Source: Pseudomethylobacillus aquaticus
GTDB lineage: Bacteria > Pseudomonadota > Gammaproteobacteria > Burkholderiales > Methylophilaceae
Assembly: GCF_003730115.1 (NCBI RefSeq)
Contig: NZ_RJVP01000001.1
Coordinates: forward strand, 620,001 to 684,000
DNA: 64,000 nt
Direction of reading: 5' to 3'
Part shown: positions 17,406 through 26,584 of the stretch, in pieces
How the letters are laid out: the number at the start of each line of letters is the position of its first letter
How positions within the stretch are numbered: the first letter of the stretch is position 1
Notes under the pieces: generated by a model
What the model was told of the DNA's origin: nothing
The model's database searches: none
Seen by the model: only the letters and a program-made list of their open reading frames with translations
Made by a program: the position numbers and the translations under genes

Positions 17406-19010
17406 TTAATCGGCAAAGTGATGCTTGTATGTTATCGGATAACGCCTGTCCTTGCCAAACCCGCGATGCGTGATGCGCACGCCCACCGGGGCCTGACGGC
17501 GCTTGTATTCATTGCGGTCTATGAGCCCGGTCACGCGCGCGATGTCCTGCTCGCGGAACCCCTGCGCGCGGATCTCGGCACGGCTGCTATCGTCTTCCAC
17601 ATAGGCTTCCATGATGGCGTCCAGCACCTCGTAGGGCGGCAGGCTGTCCTGGTCGGTCTGATCCGGACGCAGTTCGGCCGATGGTGGCCGCGTGATGATG
17701 CGCGTGGGGATCACCGGGGCGATCTGGTTGCGGTAATCGGCCAGTTGATAGACCAGCGTCTTGGGCACATCCTTGAGCAGCGAAAAACCACCGGCCATAT
17801 CGCCGTATAGCGTGGAATAGCCCACTGCCATCTCGCTCTTGTTGCCGGTCGTCAGCACAATGCTGCCGAACTTGTTGGACAGCGCCATCAGCAGCATGCC
17901 ACGGATGCGCGCCTGCAGGTTCTCTTCGGTGGCATCGAACGGACGCCCGGCGAATTCCTCGGCCAGCGTGGCGCGGAACAGCTCGAACAAGGGCTTGATC
18001 GCCATCTCGCTGTATTGCACGCCCAGGATCTGCGCCATCTCCCGCGCATCGCTGATGCTGATATCGGCAGTGAACTCGGAGGGCATCATCACCACGCGTA
18101 CCTTGTCTGCACCCAGCGCATCCACGGCGATGGCCAGGGTGAGGGCCGAGTCTATGCCGCCAGACAAGCCCAGCACCACACCGGGGAAGCCGTTCTTGCT
18201 GACATAGTCATGCAGCCCCAGGCACAAGGCGCGGTACACCGAGGCAGGCAAAGGTAACAGCGGACCGATCTCGCCCGGCAACGGGTCAGCCTGTTGCAAA
18301 CGCACCAGCGCAACGGCTTCTTCGTATTCCGGCAATTGCTGCATCAGCTCGCCGCTGCGGTCCAGCACGAACGAGGCGCCATCGAACACCAGCTCGTCCT
18401 GCCCGCCCACCATATTGGCGTAAACCACGGCAAGGCCGGTCTCCTGCACGCGTTGCGCCAGCACTTCATGGCGGGTGACCTGCTTGTCCTGATGGTAGGG
18501 GGATGCGTTCAAGGCCAGCAACAATTGCGCACCCGCCTGTTTGGCCAGACGTGCCGGTCCAGTTTCCCACACGTCAGCGCAGATCAGCACCCCACAGCGC
18601 ACGCCTGCATGCGTGAACACCAGCGGCGCATCGCCCTTGGCGAAGTAACGCTCTTCATCGAACACGCTGTGGTTAGGCAACACCTGTTTGTAGTAGGTGG
18701 CGACGATCTCGCCCCCCTGCAGGACCGAAGCCGCGTTGTAGCACAGGCCGTTATCACGTGCCGGGTGGCCGACCAGCAGTGTCATCTCCGGCACGGCAGC
18801 GGCGAGCCTGGCCAGGGCCGCAGCACAGGCGGTAAGAAAATCATCTCGGAGCAGCAAGTCTTCCGGAGGGTAGCCACTGATGGCCAGTTCGGGGGTCAGC
18901 AGCAGGCTGGCGCCCATGTGTTGCGCGCGGCGCGCGCAGGCGATGATCTTGTCAGTATTGCCGCTTAGATCAGCAACGGTGCAATTGATTTGTGCGATGG
19001 CAAGCTGCAT
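17406..19010 (-). CDS. nadE: NAD(+) synthetase, glutamine-hydrolysing
   Basis: The protein, 534 residues from the chosen start, has an N-terminal nitrilase-type amidase domain with the Glu-Lys-Cys triad segments LTPELAISGYPPEDL, YYKQVLPNHSVFDE and CGVLICADVWE. The C-terminal synthetase domain has the PP-loop SGGIDSALT and an NKSEMAVGY motif. It amidates deamido-NAD using glutamine. I took the ATG giving MQLAIAQINCTV, which matches family N-termini. An upstream ATG at 19100 would add 30 low-complexity residues and overlap the ankyrin gene. Confidence 0.93.
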   Translation of the reverse strand: MQLAIAQINCTVADLSGNTDKIIACARRAQHMGASLLLTPELAISGYPPEDLLLRDDFLTACAAALARLAAAVPEMTLLVGHPARDNGLCYNAASVLQGGEIVATYYKQVLPNHSVFDEERYFAKGDAPLVFTHAGVRCGVLICADVWETGPARLAKQAGAQLLLALNASPYHQDKQVTRHEVLAQRVQETGLAVVYANMVGGQDELVFDGASFVLDRSGELMQQLPEYEEAVALVRLQQADPLPGEIGPLLPLPASVYRALCLGLHDYVSKNGFPGVVLGLSGGIDSALTLAIAVDALGADKVRVVMMPSEFTADISISDAREMAQILGVQYSEMAIKPLFELFRATLAEEFAGRPFDATEENLQARIRGMLLMALSNKFGSIVLTTGNKSEMAVGYSTLYGDMAGGFSLLKDVPKTLVYQLADYRNQIAPVIPTRIITRPPSAELRPDQTDQDSLPPYEVLDAIMEAYVEDDSSRAEIRAQGFREQDIARVTGLIDRNEYKRRQAPVGVRITHRGFGKDRRYPITYKHHFAD

Positions 19011-19080
19011 GGCAAGCGGCTGCGTGGCTTGGGAGAGTGGCGCAGCCTGCTCCGGGGCTGCAGTCTGGCTGTTAAGATCG

Positions 19081-20142
19081 CTAATAGCTACCACCGGCAT
19101 CCCTGATCATGCGGACCATCTCGGCATCTTTGCCCTTGAGCGCATACACCAGCGCGGTCAGGCCATATTGATCCTTGGTTTTGACATTGGCACCGCTCTG
19201 CAGCAACAGGCGCACCAGCTCGGTGGAGCCTTCAATGACGGCATAATGCAGCATGGGCGTGCCTGCTTCGTCACGGTGGTTGACATCAGCCCCTCTGGCG
19301 ATGAGCAAGGTGCTGGCAGACACCTCTTTTTTCTGCAAAGCCCAGGTCAGTGCAGTCCATTTCGAGCTGTCGGAATCCTTGACGCTGGCACCGTTATCCA
19401 TCAGCAAGGCCATGGCGTCGGTATTGCCAGCGCGCGCCGCATACATCAGTGCCGTCGCACCCTGGCGGTCACGCAAGGCCGGGTTGGCGCCATTGGCAAT
19501 CAGGGTCTTGAGCGTGGCGAGGTCGCCATTCTTGGCAGCGAACATCAAGATGGTCTTGCCATCATCACTGCGTGCGTTGGCATCCAGACCATGCTTGATC
19601 AGCGCATCCACCGCCTCATGAAAACCGGAGGTGGCGGCCATGCCCAGTGCACTCCAGCCGTCCGGGTCACGCAGCTTGGCATCTGCCCCCTTTTCAAGCA
19701 GCAGCTTGATGGTGGCGATGTGATTCTTTTTGGCGGCGAACATCAGTGCGCTCCAGCCGCCACTGTCAACGGCATTGATATCAGCGCCCTTGCTGAGCAG
19801 AAGCTGCACGGCTTTCACCTGATCCTTGCGGGCGGCGTACATCAGCGCGGTGATGCCGTCGGCATCACGTACATTGATGTTTGCTCCACTATCCAGCATG
19901 GCTTTCAAGGTATCCAGATCGCCCTGAGAGGCCACTGTGAGCAGATAGGGGATCTTGTCTTCGGCAAAACTCAGCGGCGACCACACCAGACACAACGCCA
20001 CCGCGCTTGTCAGTATGCTGCTGCTGATCGCCCTGCCCAGTTTGCCGAGTTTGCCTAGCTCTGGCTTGCTTAGCTCTGGCTTGCCTGGCTTGCCTGGCTG
20101 GTTTGGCTTGTTTTGCTTGCCCATGTTGCCTGCCCTGTTCAT
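19081..20142 (-). CDS. Exported ankyrin-repeat protein
   Basis: The 353-residue protein has a proline/lysine/glycine-rich N-terminal stretch (repeats of GKPxLSKPELGKLGKLG type), then a membrane/signal segment (ILTSAVALCLVWSPLSFA). About eight ankyrin repeats follow (DADGITALMYAARKDQVKAVQLLLSKGADIN and variants). It is probably periplasmic and mediates protein contacts. It lies 70 bp before nadE on the same strand. The start is uncertain: a second ATG six codons in would also work. Confidence 0.85.
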   Translation of the reverse strand: MNRAGNMGKQNKPNQPGKPGKPELSKPELGKLGKLGRAISSSILTSAVALCLVWSPLSFAEDKIPYLLTVASQGDLDTLKAMLDSGANINVRDADGITALMYAARKDQVKAVQLLLSKGADINAVDSGGWSALMFAAKKNHIATIKLLLEKGADAKLRDPDGWSALGMAATSGFHEAVDALIKHGLDANARSDDGKTILMFAAKNGDLATLKTLIANGANPALRDRQGATALMYAARAGNTDAMALLMDNGASVKDSDSSKWTALTWALQKKEVSASTLLIARGADVNHRDEAGTPMLHYAVIEGSTELVRLLLQSGANVKTKDQYGLTALVYALKGKDAEMVRMIRDAGGSY

Positions 20143-20185
20143 GTGTGTACGCTCAATCCCGTTGTCGGCTGTTCATAGCTGCAAG

Positions 20186-21070
20186 TCAGACTTGCGATTT
20201 GGCGTGTATCGCCTGCTTTACTGCCTCACCCAGACCAGCAGGCGAACTGGCGACCACCACACCGGCTTGCTCCAGCGCCTGCATCTTGTCTTCAGCACGG
20301 CCACTACTCCCCGAGATGATCGCACCTGCATGGCCCATGCGCTTGCCTTTGGGTGCGGTCTGCCCGGCGATATAGCCAGCCACCGGCTTGCTGACATGGT
20401 GCTTGATGTAGTCGGCAGCAGCTTCTTCGTCACTGCCACCGATCTCGCCTACCATGATGATGGCTTCAGTTTCAGCATCCGCTTCGAACAATTCCAGACA
20501 ATCGATGAAGTTCATGCCACGGATGGGGTCACCACCGATACCGACGCACGTGGATTGACCCAAACCGAGCGCCGTCGTTTGGTGTACGGCCTCATAGGTC
20601 AGCGTACCGGAACGCGACACGATGCCGACCTTGCCACGCAGATGGATGCTGCCCGGCATGATGCCGATCTTGCATTCGTCCGGCGTGATCACCCCTGGGC
20701 AATTCGGCCCCACCAGACGTGCACCATTGGCCTTGAGTGCCGCCTTGACGTTGAGCATGTCCAGCACCGGGATGCCTTCGGTGATGCAGATGATGAGTGG
20801 AATGCCCGCATCACAGGCTTCCAGGATGGAATCCGCTGCATAAGCTGGCGGCACATAGATCACGGAAGCATTAGCCTGCGTGCTGCGCACCGCTTCACGC
20901 ATGGTGTTGAACACCGGCAAACCCAGGTGCAGCTGCCCCCCCTTGCCCGGGGTGACACCGCCGACCATCTGCGTGCCATAGGCCAGCGCCTGTTCGGAAT
21001 GGAAAGTGCCCTGCTTGCCGGTGAAGCCCTGGCACAGGACTTTGGTGTTTTTATCAACGAGTATCGCCAT
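20186..21070 (-). CDS. sucD: Succinyl-CoA synthetase alpha subunit
   Basis: The 294-residue protein has the CoA-binding Rossmann start ([24 protein letters not shown]), GGVTPGKGG, and the phosphohistidine segment [15 protein letters not shown]. It makes succinyl-CoA or succinate with ADP/ATP in the TCA cycle with SucC. The start follows the sucC stop by one base, so the pair is coupled. The family start at 21070 is preferred over an in-frame ATG that runs back into sucC. Confidence 0.95.
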   Translation of the reverse strand: MAILVDKNTKVLCQGFTGKQGTFHSEQALAYGTQMVGGVTPGKGGQLHLGLPVFNTMREAVRSTQANASVIYVPPAYAADSILEACDAGIPLIICITEGIPVLDMLNVKAALKANGARLVGPNCPGVITPDECKIGIMPGSIHLRGKVGIVSRSGTLTYEAVHQTTALGLGQSTCVGIGGDPIRGMNFIDCLELFEADAETEAIIMVGEIGGSDEEAAADYIKHHVSKPVAGYIAGQTAPKGKRMGHAGAIISGSSGRAEDKMQALEQAGVVVASSPAGLGEAVKQAIHAKSQV

Positions 21071-21071
21071 A

Positions 21072-22235
21072 TCAAACCTTTGTTGCAGCAACCGCCTGCT
21101 GGGCGGCATCGGTCAGGCCGGCCGCAGAAATAATCGACAAACCGCTATCGCGCAGCATCTGACGGCCTAACTCCACATTGGTGCCTTCGAGGCGCACCAC
21201 CACCGGGATCTGGATACCCACCTCGCGCACAGCCGCGATGATGCCTTCGGCGATGATGTCGCAGCGCATGATGCCGCCGAAGATGTTCACCAGGATCGCC
21301 TTGACGTTGGCATCGGCCAGAATGATCTTGAACGCCTTGGTGACGGTCTGCGCGGTAGCACCACCGCCTACATCCAGGAAATTGGCGGGGGCGCCGCCGT
21401 GCAGCTTGATCAGGTCCATGGTGGCCATGGCCAGCCCTGCGCCGTTGACCATGCAACCGATATTGCCGTTGAGGGCGATGTAATTGAGGCCAGCCGCATG
21501 CGCCACTGCTTCCTTGGCATCGTCCTGACTCCAGTCACGCTGTTCGGCCAGCGCCTTGTGACGGTATAGCGCATTGTCGTCCACGCTGATCTTGCAATCC
21601 AGCGCGACCAGTGCACCGCTCGCGGTGATCACCAGCGGGTTGATCTCGAGCAGGCTGAGGTCGTTATCGCAGAACAGTTGGTACAAGCCTTTCAGCAACT
21701 TGGCAAAGGGCGCGATCTGTTCGTTGGCGAGGCCCAGGCCGAACGCCAGATTGCGCGCCTGATAATCCACCAGGCCGTTGAACGGGTCACACACTTCCTG
21801 CAGGATCTGCTCAGGATGATGCTGCGCGATCTCTTCGATGTCCATGCCGCCAGCGGCAGAGGCGATCACCACGATGCGCTCCAGACTGCGGTCCACCAGC
21901 ATGGAAAGATAAAGTTCGCGCCGGATGTCCAGCGTCTCTTCCACCAGCAGTTGCTGCACGATCTGACCGTCCGGCGCGTTCTGGTAGGTGACCAGCGTCT
22001 TGCCCAGCAACGCGCTGGCGGCAGCTTCAACCTCGGCGATGGACTTGACCAGCTTGACGCCACCGGCCTTGCCACGTCCACCGGCATGGATCTGCGCTTT
22101 CACCACCCAGGCGGAACCCGGGATATTGTTGGCAGCGCCGACCGCGTTGGCGACCGAGGTCGCCAGTTGGCCGTGAGGCACCGGGATCGCATACTGCTGC
22201 AGTAGCTGCTTGGACTGGAATTCGTGCAGATTCAT
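21072..22235 (-). CDS. sucC: Succinyl-CoA synthetase beta subunit
   Basis: The 387-residue protein begins [15 protein letters not shown] and has the ATP-grasp domain ([19 protein letters not shown]), [10 protein letters not shown] and a C-terminal CoA-ligase domain ([16 protein letters not shown]). It forms the ATP-grasp half of succinyl-CoA synthetase. It is the first gene of the sucCD pair and is divergent from serB across a 140-bp intergenic region. The long upstream extension in this frame has no family homology and was dropped. Confidence 0.95.
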   Translation of the reverse strand: MNLHEFQSKQLLQQYAIPVPHGQLATSVANAVGAANNIPGSAWVVKAQIHAGGRGKAGGVKLVKSIAEVEAAASALLGKTLVTYQNAPDGQIVQQLLVEETLDIRRELYLSMLVDRSLERIVVIASAAGGMDIEEIAQHHPEQILQEVCDPFNGLVDYQARNLAFGLGLANEQIAPFAKLLKGLYQLFCDNDLSLLEINPLVITASGALVALDCKISVDDNALYRHKALAEQRDWSQDDAKEAVAHAAGLNYIALNGNIGCMVNGAGLAMATMDLIKLHGGAPANFLDVGGGATAQTVTKAFKIILADANVKAILVNIFGGIMRCDIIAEGIIAAVREVGIQIPVVVRLEGTNVELGRQMLRDSGLSIISAAGLTDAAQQAVAATKV

Positions 22236-22375
22236 AGAGGAAATCGAAGGATTCGAGGTGATTTTCTGAATGCTGCATTTTGGCCGAAAATACGCCAATA
22301 CGCCAGCGAATGCGGTGTCCAGGCAGTTTCCACGCTGTGTATAATTCCATTTTTGTCTTTGCAAAGTTGTCTTGC

Positions 22376-23215
22376 ATGCGTCTCGTAGTTCAAGGGCCCA
22401 GCCTGCCCCAGCATGATCTGACTGAATTGAGTCGATTGTTCGGCGACACCCCATTCACCTCGTTGACCAGCACGGCCGCCGTGCTGGCAGTAAGCATCAC
22501 CCAGCAGGCCGCCGTGTCGGACTGGTGCACACCACGCCAGCTCGACCATGCCTTCGTGCCGGATGAGCTGACCCTGTCACAACTGGGGCTGGCCGTGATG
22601 GACATGGATTCCACGCTGATCACGATCGAGTGCATAGACGAGATCGCCGACATGTGTGGCCTCAAACCGCAGATCTCGGCCATCACCGAAAGCGCCATGC
22701 GTGGCGAGCTGGATTTCGCCGAGAGCCTGCGGCGGCGTGTCGCCCTGCTGGCTGGCCTGGATGCCTCCGCGCTGCAGCGCGTGCTGGACGAACGGCTGCA
22801 ACTCAGCCCAGGCACGCTGGACTGGATCGCGGCCTGCAAACAGCATGGCATCCGCACCATGGTGGTTTCCGGCGGCTTCGACTTCTTTGCCGACCGCGTC
22901 AAACAACTGGCCGGTCTGGACTATGCACACGCCAACCAGCTGGAGATCATCGACGGCAAACTGACCGGTCAGCTGCTGGGCGCTATCGTCGATGCGCAAG
23001 CCAAGGCGGATCTGCTGGAAACCCTGCGCCTGCAATTGGGTCTGACCCAGAAGCAGGTGGTGGCCATAGGCGATGGCGCCAATGACCTCAAAATGATGGC
23101 CGCGGCCGGTGCTGGCGTGGCGTATCGCGCCAAGCCACTGGTGCAGCAACAAGCGAGCTTTGCACTCAACCATACCGGACTGGATGGCTTGATCCATCTG
23201 TTCAGCCCGGCCTGA
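22376..23215 (+). CDS. serB: Phosphoserine phosphatase
   Basis: The 279-residue HAD-superfamily enzyme has the nucleophile motif DMDST at residues 76-80, VVSGGFDFFADRV (motif II) and GDGANDLKMM (motif IV). The N-terminal 70 residues form the usual SerB extension. It performs the last step of serine biosynthesis. A TATAAT hexamer at 22340-22345 is a plausible -10 region, without a good -35. It is divergent from sucCD. Confidence 0.93.
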   Translation: MRLVVQGPSLPQHDLTELSRLFGDTPFTSLTSTAAVLAVSITQQAAVSDWCTPRQLDHAFVPDELTLSQLGLAVMDMDSTLITIECIDEIADMCGLKPQISAITESAMRGELDFAESLRRRVALLAGLDASALQRVLDERLQLSPGTLDWIAACKQHGIRTMVVSGGFDFFADRVKQLAGLDYAHANQLEIIDGKLTGQLLGAIVDAQAKADLLETLRLQLGLTQKQVVAIGDGANDLKMMAAAGAGVAYRAKPLVQQQASFALNHTGLDGLIHLFSPA

Positions 23216-23287
23216 GCGCGGGCACACCTTTGAACTTGCGTGCGCCCTCTCAACCAATCAGGCTCTCAACCAATCAGGAGTTATAAA

Positions 23288-23836
23288 ATGCTTTTGTATT
23301 CCAAACTGGCCGCAGTCGCCCTGCTGTCACTTAGCCTTAACGTATGGGCAGGCCCCATTGCCGAGATCAAGACCAGCGAAGGCCTGATCGTGCTGGAACT
23401 CAACAGCGATAAAGCCCCCAATACAGTGGCCAATTTTGTGCAATACGCCAAAGATGGCCACTACACCGGCACCGTGTTCCACCGTGTCATCTCGGGCTTC
23501 ATGGTGCAGGGGGGTGGCATGGATAGCGACCTGAACGAGAAACCGACCAGGGCACCGATCAAGAACGAAGCCAACAACGGTCTCAATAACACCATAGGCA
23601 CCATCGCCATGGCACGCACTGGCGACCCGCATTCTGCCAGCGCGCAGTTCTTCATCAATGTGGCTAACAATACCTTCCTTAACTTCACCGAGAAATCCGA
23701 GCGTGGCTGGGGTTATACCGTGTTCGGCAAAGTGACCAAGGGCATGGACGTGGTGGACCGCATCGCCAAGACACGCACTGACGGTGGTGATGTGCCAGTA
23801 CGCTCCATCGTCATCGAGCAGGTCACTATTAGATAA
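23288..23836 (+). CDS. Periplasmic cyclophilin-type peptidyl-prolyl isomerase
   Basis: The 182-residue protein has a signal peptide ([14 protein letters not shown]) followed by one cyclophilin domain. That domain has [15 protein letters not shown], the [25 protein letters not shown] core and [18 protein letters not shown]. It resembles PpiA of the periplasm. The start has CAGGAG nine bases upstream. The stop codon is the first of four in-phase TAA codons created by a 24-bp repeat immediately downstream. Confidence 0.92.
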   Translation: MLLYSKLAAVALLSLSLNVWAGPIAEIKTSEGLIVLELNSDKAPNTVANFVQYAKDGHYTGTVFHRVISGFMVQGGGMDSDLNEKPTRAPIKNEANNGLNNTIGTIAMARTGDPHSASAQFFINVANNTFLNFTEKSERGWGYTVFGKVTKGMDVVDRIAKTRTDGGDVPVRSIVIEQVTIR

Positions 23837-23929
23837 ACGCCTCAAAGCGGCGGCAAATAAGCGCCTCAAAGCGGCGGCAAATAAACGCCACAAAGCCGCG
23901 AGAAATAAACGCGACAAGGCGCTGCTGCA
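23834..23929 (+). repeat. Four tandem 24-bp repeats at the end of the cyclophilin gene
   Basis: Units start at 23834, 23858, 23882 and 23906, each beginning TAA followed by a conserved CGCCTCAAAGCGGCGGCAAA-like sequence, with decay in the last two. Because 24 is a multiple of three, every unit repeats the same in-frame stop. Another frame reads a basic eight-residue repeat (KRLKAAAN-like). Confidence 0.85.
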
Positions 23930-23993
23930 GGTGCGAACCAGCGCCGAAGGCATGCAACACCTAAAGAATGAAACAAAAATAAATCAGTGAGAC

Positions 23994-24031
23994 AAAACAC
24001 CAACGCCGCAATATTGCGGCGTTGGTGTTTT
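23994..24031 (+). terminator. Strong rho-independent terminator
   Basis: A perfect palindrome with 19-base arms (AAAACACCAACGCCGCAAT and its complement) ends in TTTT. It lies downstream of the cyclophilin gene and before the convergent hypothetical gene, so it may act on both strands. Confidence 0.9.
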
Positions 24032-24111
24032 CAATTGGACGCTGATTCAATCGGGCCCTCTCAAGCGACCCGTGATCAACCAGCTTCAGTGTTTAGCTGA
24101 CAAAAACGACG

Positions 24112-24828
24112 TCAGTCATCCGTGACCAGCAACTCGATCTGAGCCAGTAACTGGTCTTTGTCGCTGGCATAAAAAGGCGTGGGGATCTCCACCCAGGCGC
24201 GACGCCCACCAGAAAGCCGGATCGGCATGCGATCTGCCTGCCCGGCACTGCGTGTGGTGCCCCGGCCATTGCCGCCATCGCGACCAAAACCATAACTGGC
24301 CGTATCATCCTGCATGGCCGACTGGGCAGCTAGTTTCTGTGCCGCAACGTAGTCAAAATATTTAACGAAATCGAGGTTGTTCTGGAACACCTGCATGCAG
24401 GCATCAGCGCCCGGTGGCGTGAAACCGCGCTGGATCAGGTCGAATTTGAGTGTAGTGCGGGACGGCAGACTGTCCGGGTATTTCTCCAGCAGCTCGGCAA
24501 AGATCGCCGGTGTCTTCAGCCATTTCAGCAGCAATTGCTGGCGGCCCTGCTCGTTGTGGCTGTTCTTGTATAGCTCCAGCTCGCGGCTCACCGCCAGCAT
24601 GCCTTCTTCAGGCGACTCGACCAGGCCATAATGGCTCATGGCCGTGATCAGTGCAAACGCAGCCGGATTATTGAGTACCGCTTTGAAACCGATGTGTTGT
24701 GTGACCGCATTCATGGGCGCCGGATAACAGCGCTCGTTATCGTAGATCATCAACGCGCGGTTGATGGCCTCGTCCAATCCGATCGATGGCGCCGTTGGAC
24801 TTCTGCGCTTGCTGACAGGCTGATTCAT
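24112..24828 (-). CDS. Protein of unknown function
   Basis: This 238-residue soluble protein begins with a basic, flexible N-terminus (SKRRSPTAPS). A mainly helical domain follows, and the segment YPAPMNAVTQHIGFKAVLNNPAAFALITAMSHYGLVES could be a winged-helix-like fold. The C-terminus contains a glycine-rich stretch and RAWVEIPTPFYASDKDQLLAQIELLV. I recognise no family. It is a single minus-strand gene, and codon use looks like the chromosome. Confidence 0.7.
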   Translation of the reverse strand: MNQPVSKRRSPTAPSIGLDEAINRALMIYDNERCYPAPMNAVTQHIGFKAVLNNPAAFALITAMSHYGLVESPEEGMLAVSRELELYKNSHNEQGRQQLLLKWLKTPAIFAELLEKYPDSLPSRTTLKFDLIQRGFTPPGADACMQVFQNNLDFVKYFDYVAAQKLAAQSAMQDDTASYGFGRDGGNGRGTTRSAGQADRMPIRLSGGRRAWVEIPTPFYASDKDQLLAQIELLVTDD

Positions 24829-24956
24829 CGCTACCCCACCCCCGTGAAATTATAGCTAGCGCTAATCTAGCATACATTTCCATACAGTTCATAGACTTGT
24901 GCAGCATTGCAACGCCATGTTCTGAGATTACCGCCCTAAACTTCACATCCATCTAA

Positions 24957-24992
24957 AAAATAAAATAAAAAAGCCACGCGGTGCGTGGCTTT
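24957..24992 (-). terminator. Rho-independent terminator of the exported-protein cluster
   Basis: On the minus strand, AAAGCCACGC and GCGTGGCTTT arms are followed by a long T-rich tract. It lies 40 bp after the stop at 25033. Confidence 0.85.
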
Positions 24993-25032
24993 CAAGCTTC
25001 AAAGAGGGCAGCCTCGATTCAAAGATAGATAC

Positions 25033-25884
25033 CTAGATAGGCAACCAGATCAGCTCGCCCGCTTTCATGTCCGGCACCAAAAGATGCTTGCCGTCGGCTG
25101 ACAAGGCGATGTCGGCCGAGGCCTGGAAGCCGTCCTTGATCAGATGCACCTCACCCGCGGTGTCCACCTTGAACACCTTGCCATTCTTCCAGTCGCTGAC
25201 ATACATATCGCCGGTCGCGGTATGTACCAGGCCGTCCCCGCCACCAAACCCTTCCGCGATATCGACCATGTCACCGGTGTTGATATCCAGCCGATACAGC
25301 ACGCCCGTTGCGAAATCCACCTGCAACATCACCGTACCGGTATCGTCCATGAGCAGGCCGTTGGGGGCTAGGATGCGCGCATCACGCTCGGCATCGATGA
25401 TAAGGCTGACCTCACCGGCCGGGTTGATCTTGTAAATGGCACCGCCCTTGCTGAGATCCCCGCTGTCGCTGACATACAGATTACCCTGCGGGTCGGGCTC
25501 CAGATCATTGAGGAACTGCGGCGTACGCGGGAAATCCAGCGTGTCGGCGAACACTGTCCAGCTACCATCCGGTGCCACCTTCAGCACGCGGGTCTTGTCA
25601 GCCACATACAGGTCATCAGCTATCATGGCGAGCCCTTTGGGGTCGTCCATGCCGGTCGCAAACACACTGAGCTTGCCATTCGGGCTGATCACGCTGATCT
25701 GGCCATCGCCATTCTTGTCGAAGCCGTTTATTTCAGATACAAACACGCGACCATCGGCCGCAGCCACCACCGATTCAGGTGTTTTGAGCCCACTTATCTT
25801 GCTAGGCCCGGTGCTTTCTGCCGGTGCGCAAGCCACCATCAACAATGCTGCGAATACAGGACTGCAACGCCACAGGTTTACCAT
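25033..25884 (-). CDS. SMP-30/NHL-type beta-propeller lipoprotein
   Basis: The 283-residue protein has a lipobox around LMVACAPAE and then SMP-30/gluconolactonase-like blades (PESVVAAADGRVFVSEI, GLAMIADDLYVADKTRVLKV, NLYVSDSGDLSKGG, APNGLLMDDTGTV, GDMYVSDWKNGKVFKV). It may be a periplasmic sugar-lactone hydrolase or a binding propeller. I chose the second ATG, which has GGAG six bases upstream. It is the last gene of the minus-strand cluster ending at the terminator at 24957. Confidence 0.8.
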   Translation of the reverse strand: MVNLWRCSPVFAALLMVACAPAESTGPSKISGLKTPESVVAAADGRVFVSEINGFDKNGDGQISVISPNGKLSVFATGMDDPKGLAMIADDLYVADKTRVLKVAPDGSWTVFADTLDFPRTPQFLNDLEPDPQGNLYVSDSGDLSKGGAIYKINPAGEVSLIIDAERDARILAPNGLLMDDTGTVMLQVDFATGVLYRLDINTGDMVDIAEGFGGGDGLVHTATGDMYVSDWKNGKVFKVDTAGEVHLIKDGFQASADIALSADGKHLLVPDMKAGELIWLPI

Positions 25885-25948
25885 AAAGGACTCCATTCGA
25901 TACCGTTCGGACTGTCAGGCTATCTGCTGCTAAGGCCCGTGTCCAGAC

Positions 25949-26545
25949 TCAGTATTGCAGATCGAGCGCGAAGGGAGCCGCGATCGGTGTGATCAGGGCG
26001 ATATTAGCGCATGGTGCTTTGGGTGCTTCTGCTGCCAGAGGGGTACTCAGCGCGGCCTGCACTTTGCTGTCTGCCTTGATCATCTTGACCAGACCCTCCA
26101 TCGCTTCGCTGTAGGCTGTGTCGATATTACGCTGCGGTGCGTAGCCCAGGAAGCCGGGTTGTTCCGCGCGGCTCACAAAGGTGGCCAGTGGCTGACCATC
26201 GGAGGCATACACGTTCGCGGTCACACGGCTGTAGAACACGCGCATCAGTGGGTTATAGAACATGCTGGGCTTGAGCCAGACCAGGGTCTTGCCCGTTTCC
26301 AGGCCGCGGCACATGCCCACGCTGCCGAATTCCTTGCCGAACTTCTCTTTGGCCAGCGGCTCGACATACGTGGCCTGGCTGTACCAGAAGTCGCGGTTGT
26401 AATATTCACTCAGACGATAGCTGTGCGTGAACTCCTTGGGGCTGATGTAGACCAGCATGTCATTACTGTCGGCGGCCTGCGCCGACGGCGCCATGGCAAG
26501 CCCCAATGTGATGCTCAACAATCCAAGCAAGCCGTGTCTGTTCAT
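25949..26545 (-). CDS. Exported protein of unknown function
   Basis: The 198-residue protein has a clear signal peptide (MNRHGLLGLLSITLGLAMAPSAQA). Its mature part contains VYISPKEFTHSYRLSEYYNRDFWYSQ, a lone CRG and a C-terminal CANIALITP. I do not recognise the family. The internal ATG was chosen because GGAGAGAGAC precedes it. It lies between the PQQ-type dehydrogenase and the SMP-30 lipoprotein on one strand, so it probably shares their operon. Confidence 0.7.
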   Translation of the reverse strand: MNRHGLLGLLSITLGLAMAPSAQAADSNDMLVYISPKEFTHSYRLSEYYNRDFWYSQATYVEPLAKEKFGKEFGSVGMCRGLETGKTLVWLKPSMFYNPLMRVFYSRVTANVYASDGQPLATFVSRAEQPGFLGYAPQRNIDTAYSEAMEGLVKMIKADSKVQAALSTPLAAEAPKAPCANIALITPIAAPFALDLQY

Positions 26546-26584
26546 GTCTCTCTCCATTCCTGCATTAGCGTTCTGCACAGCCGT

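Noticed and set aside
23784-23990. 68-residue frame containing the KRLKAAAN-like repeat
   Set aside because: No ribosome-binding site of its own; it overlaps the cyclophilin end. Kept only as a finding.
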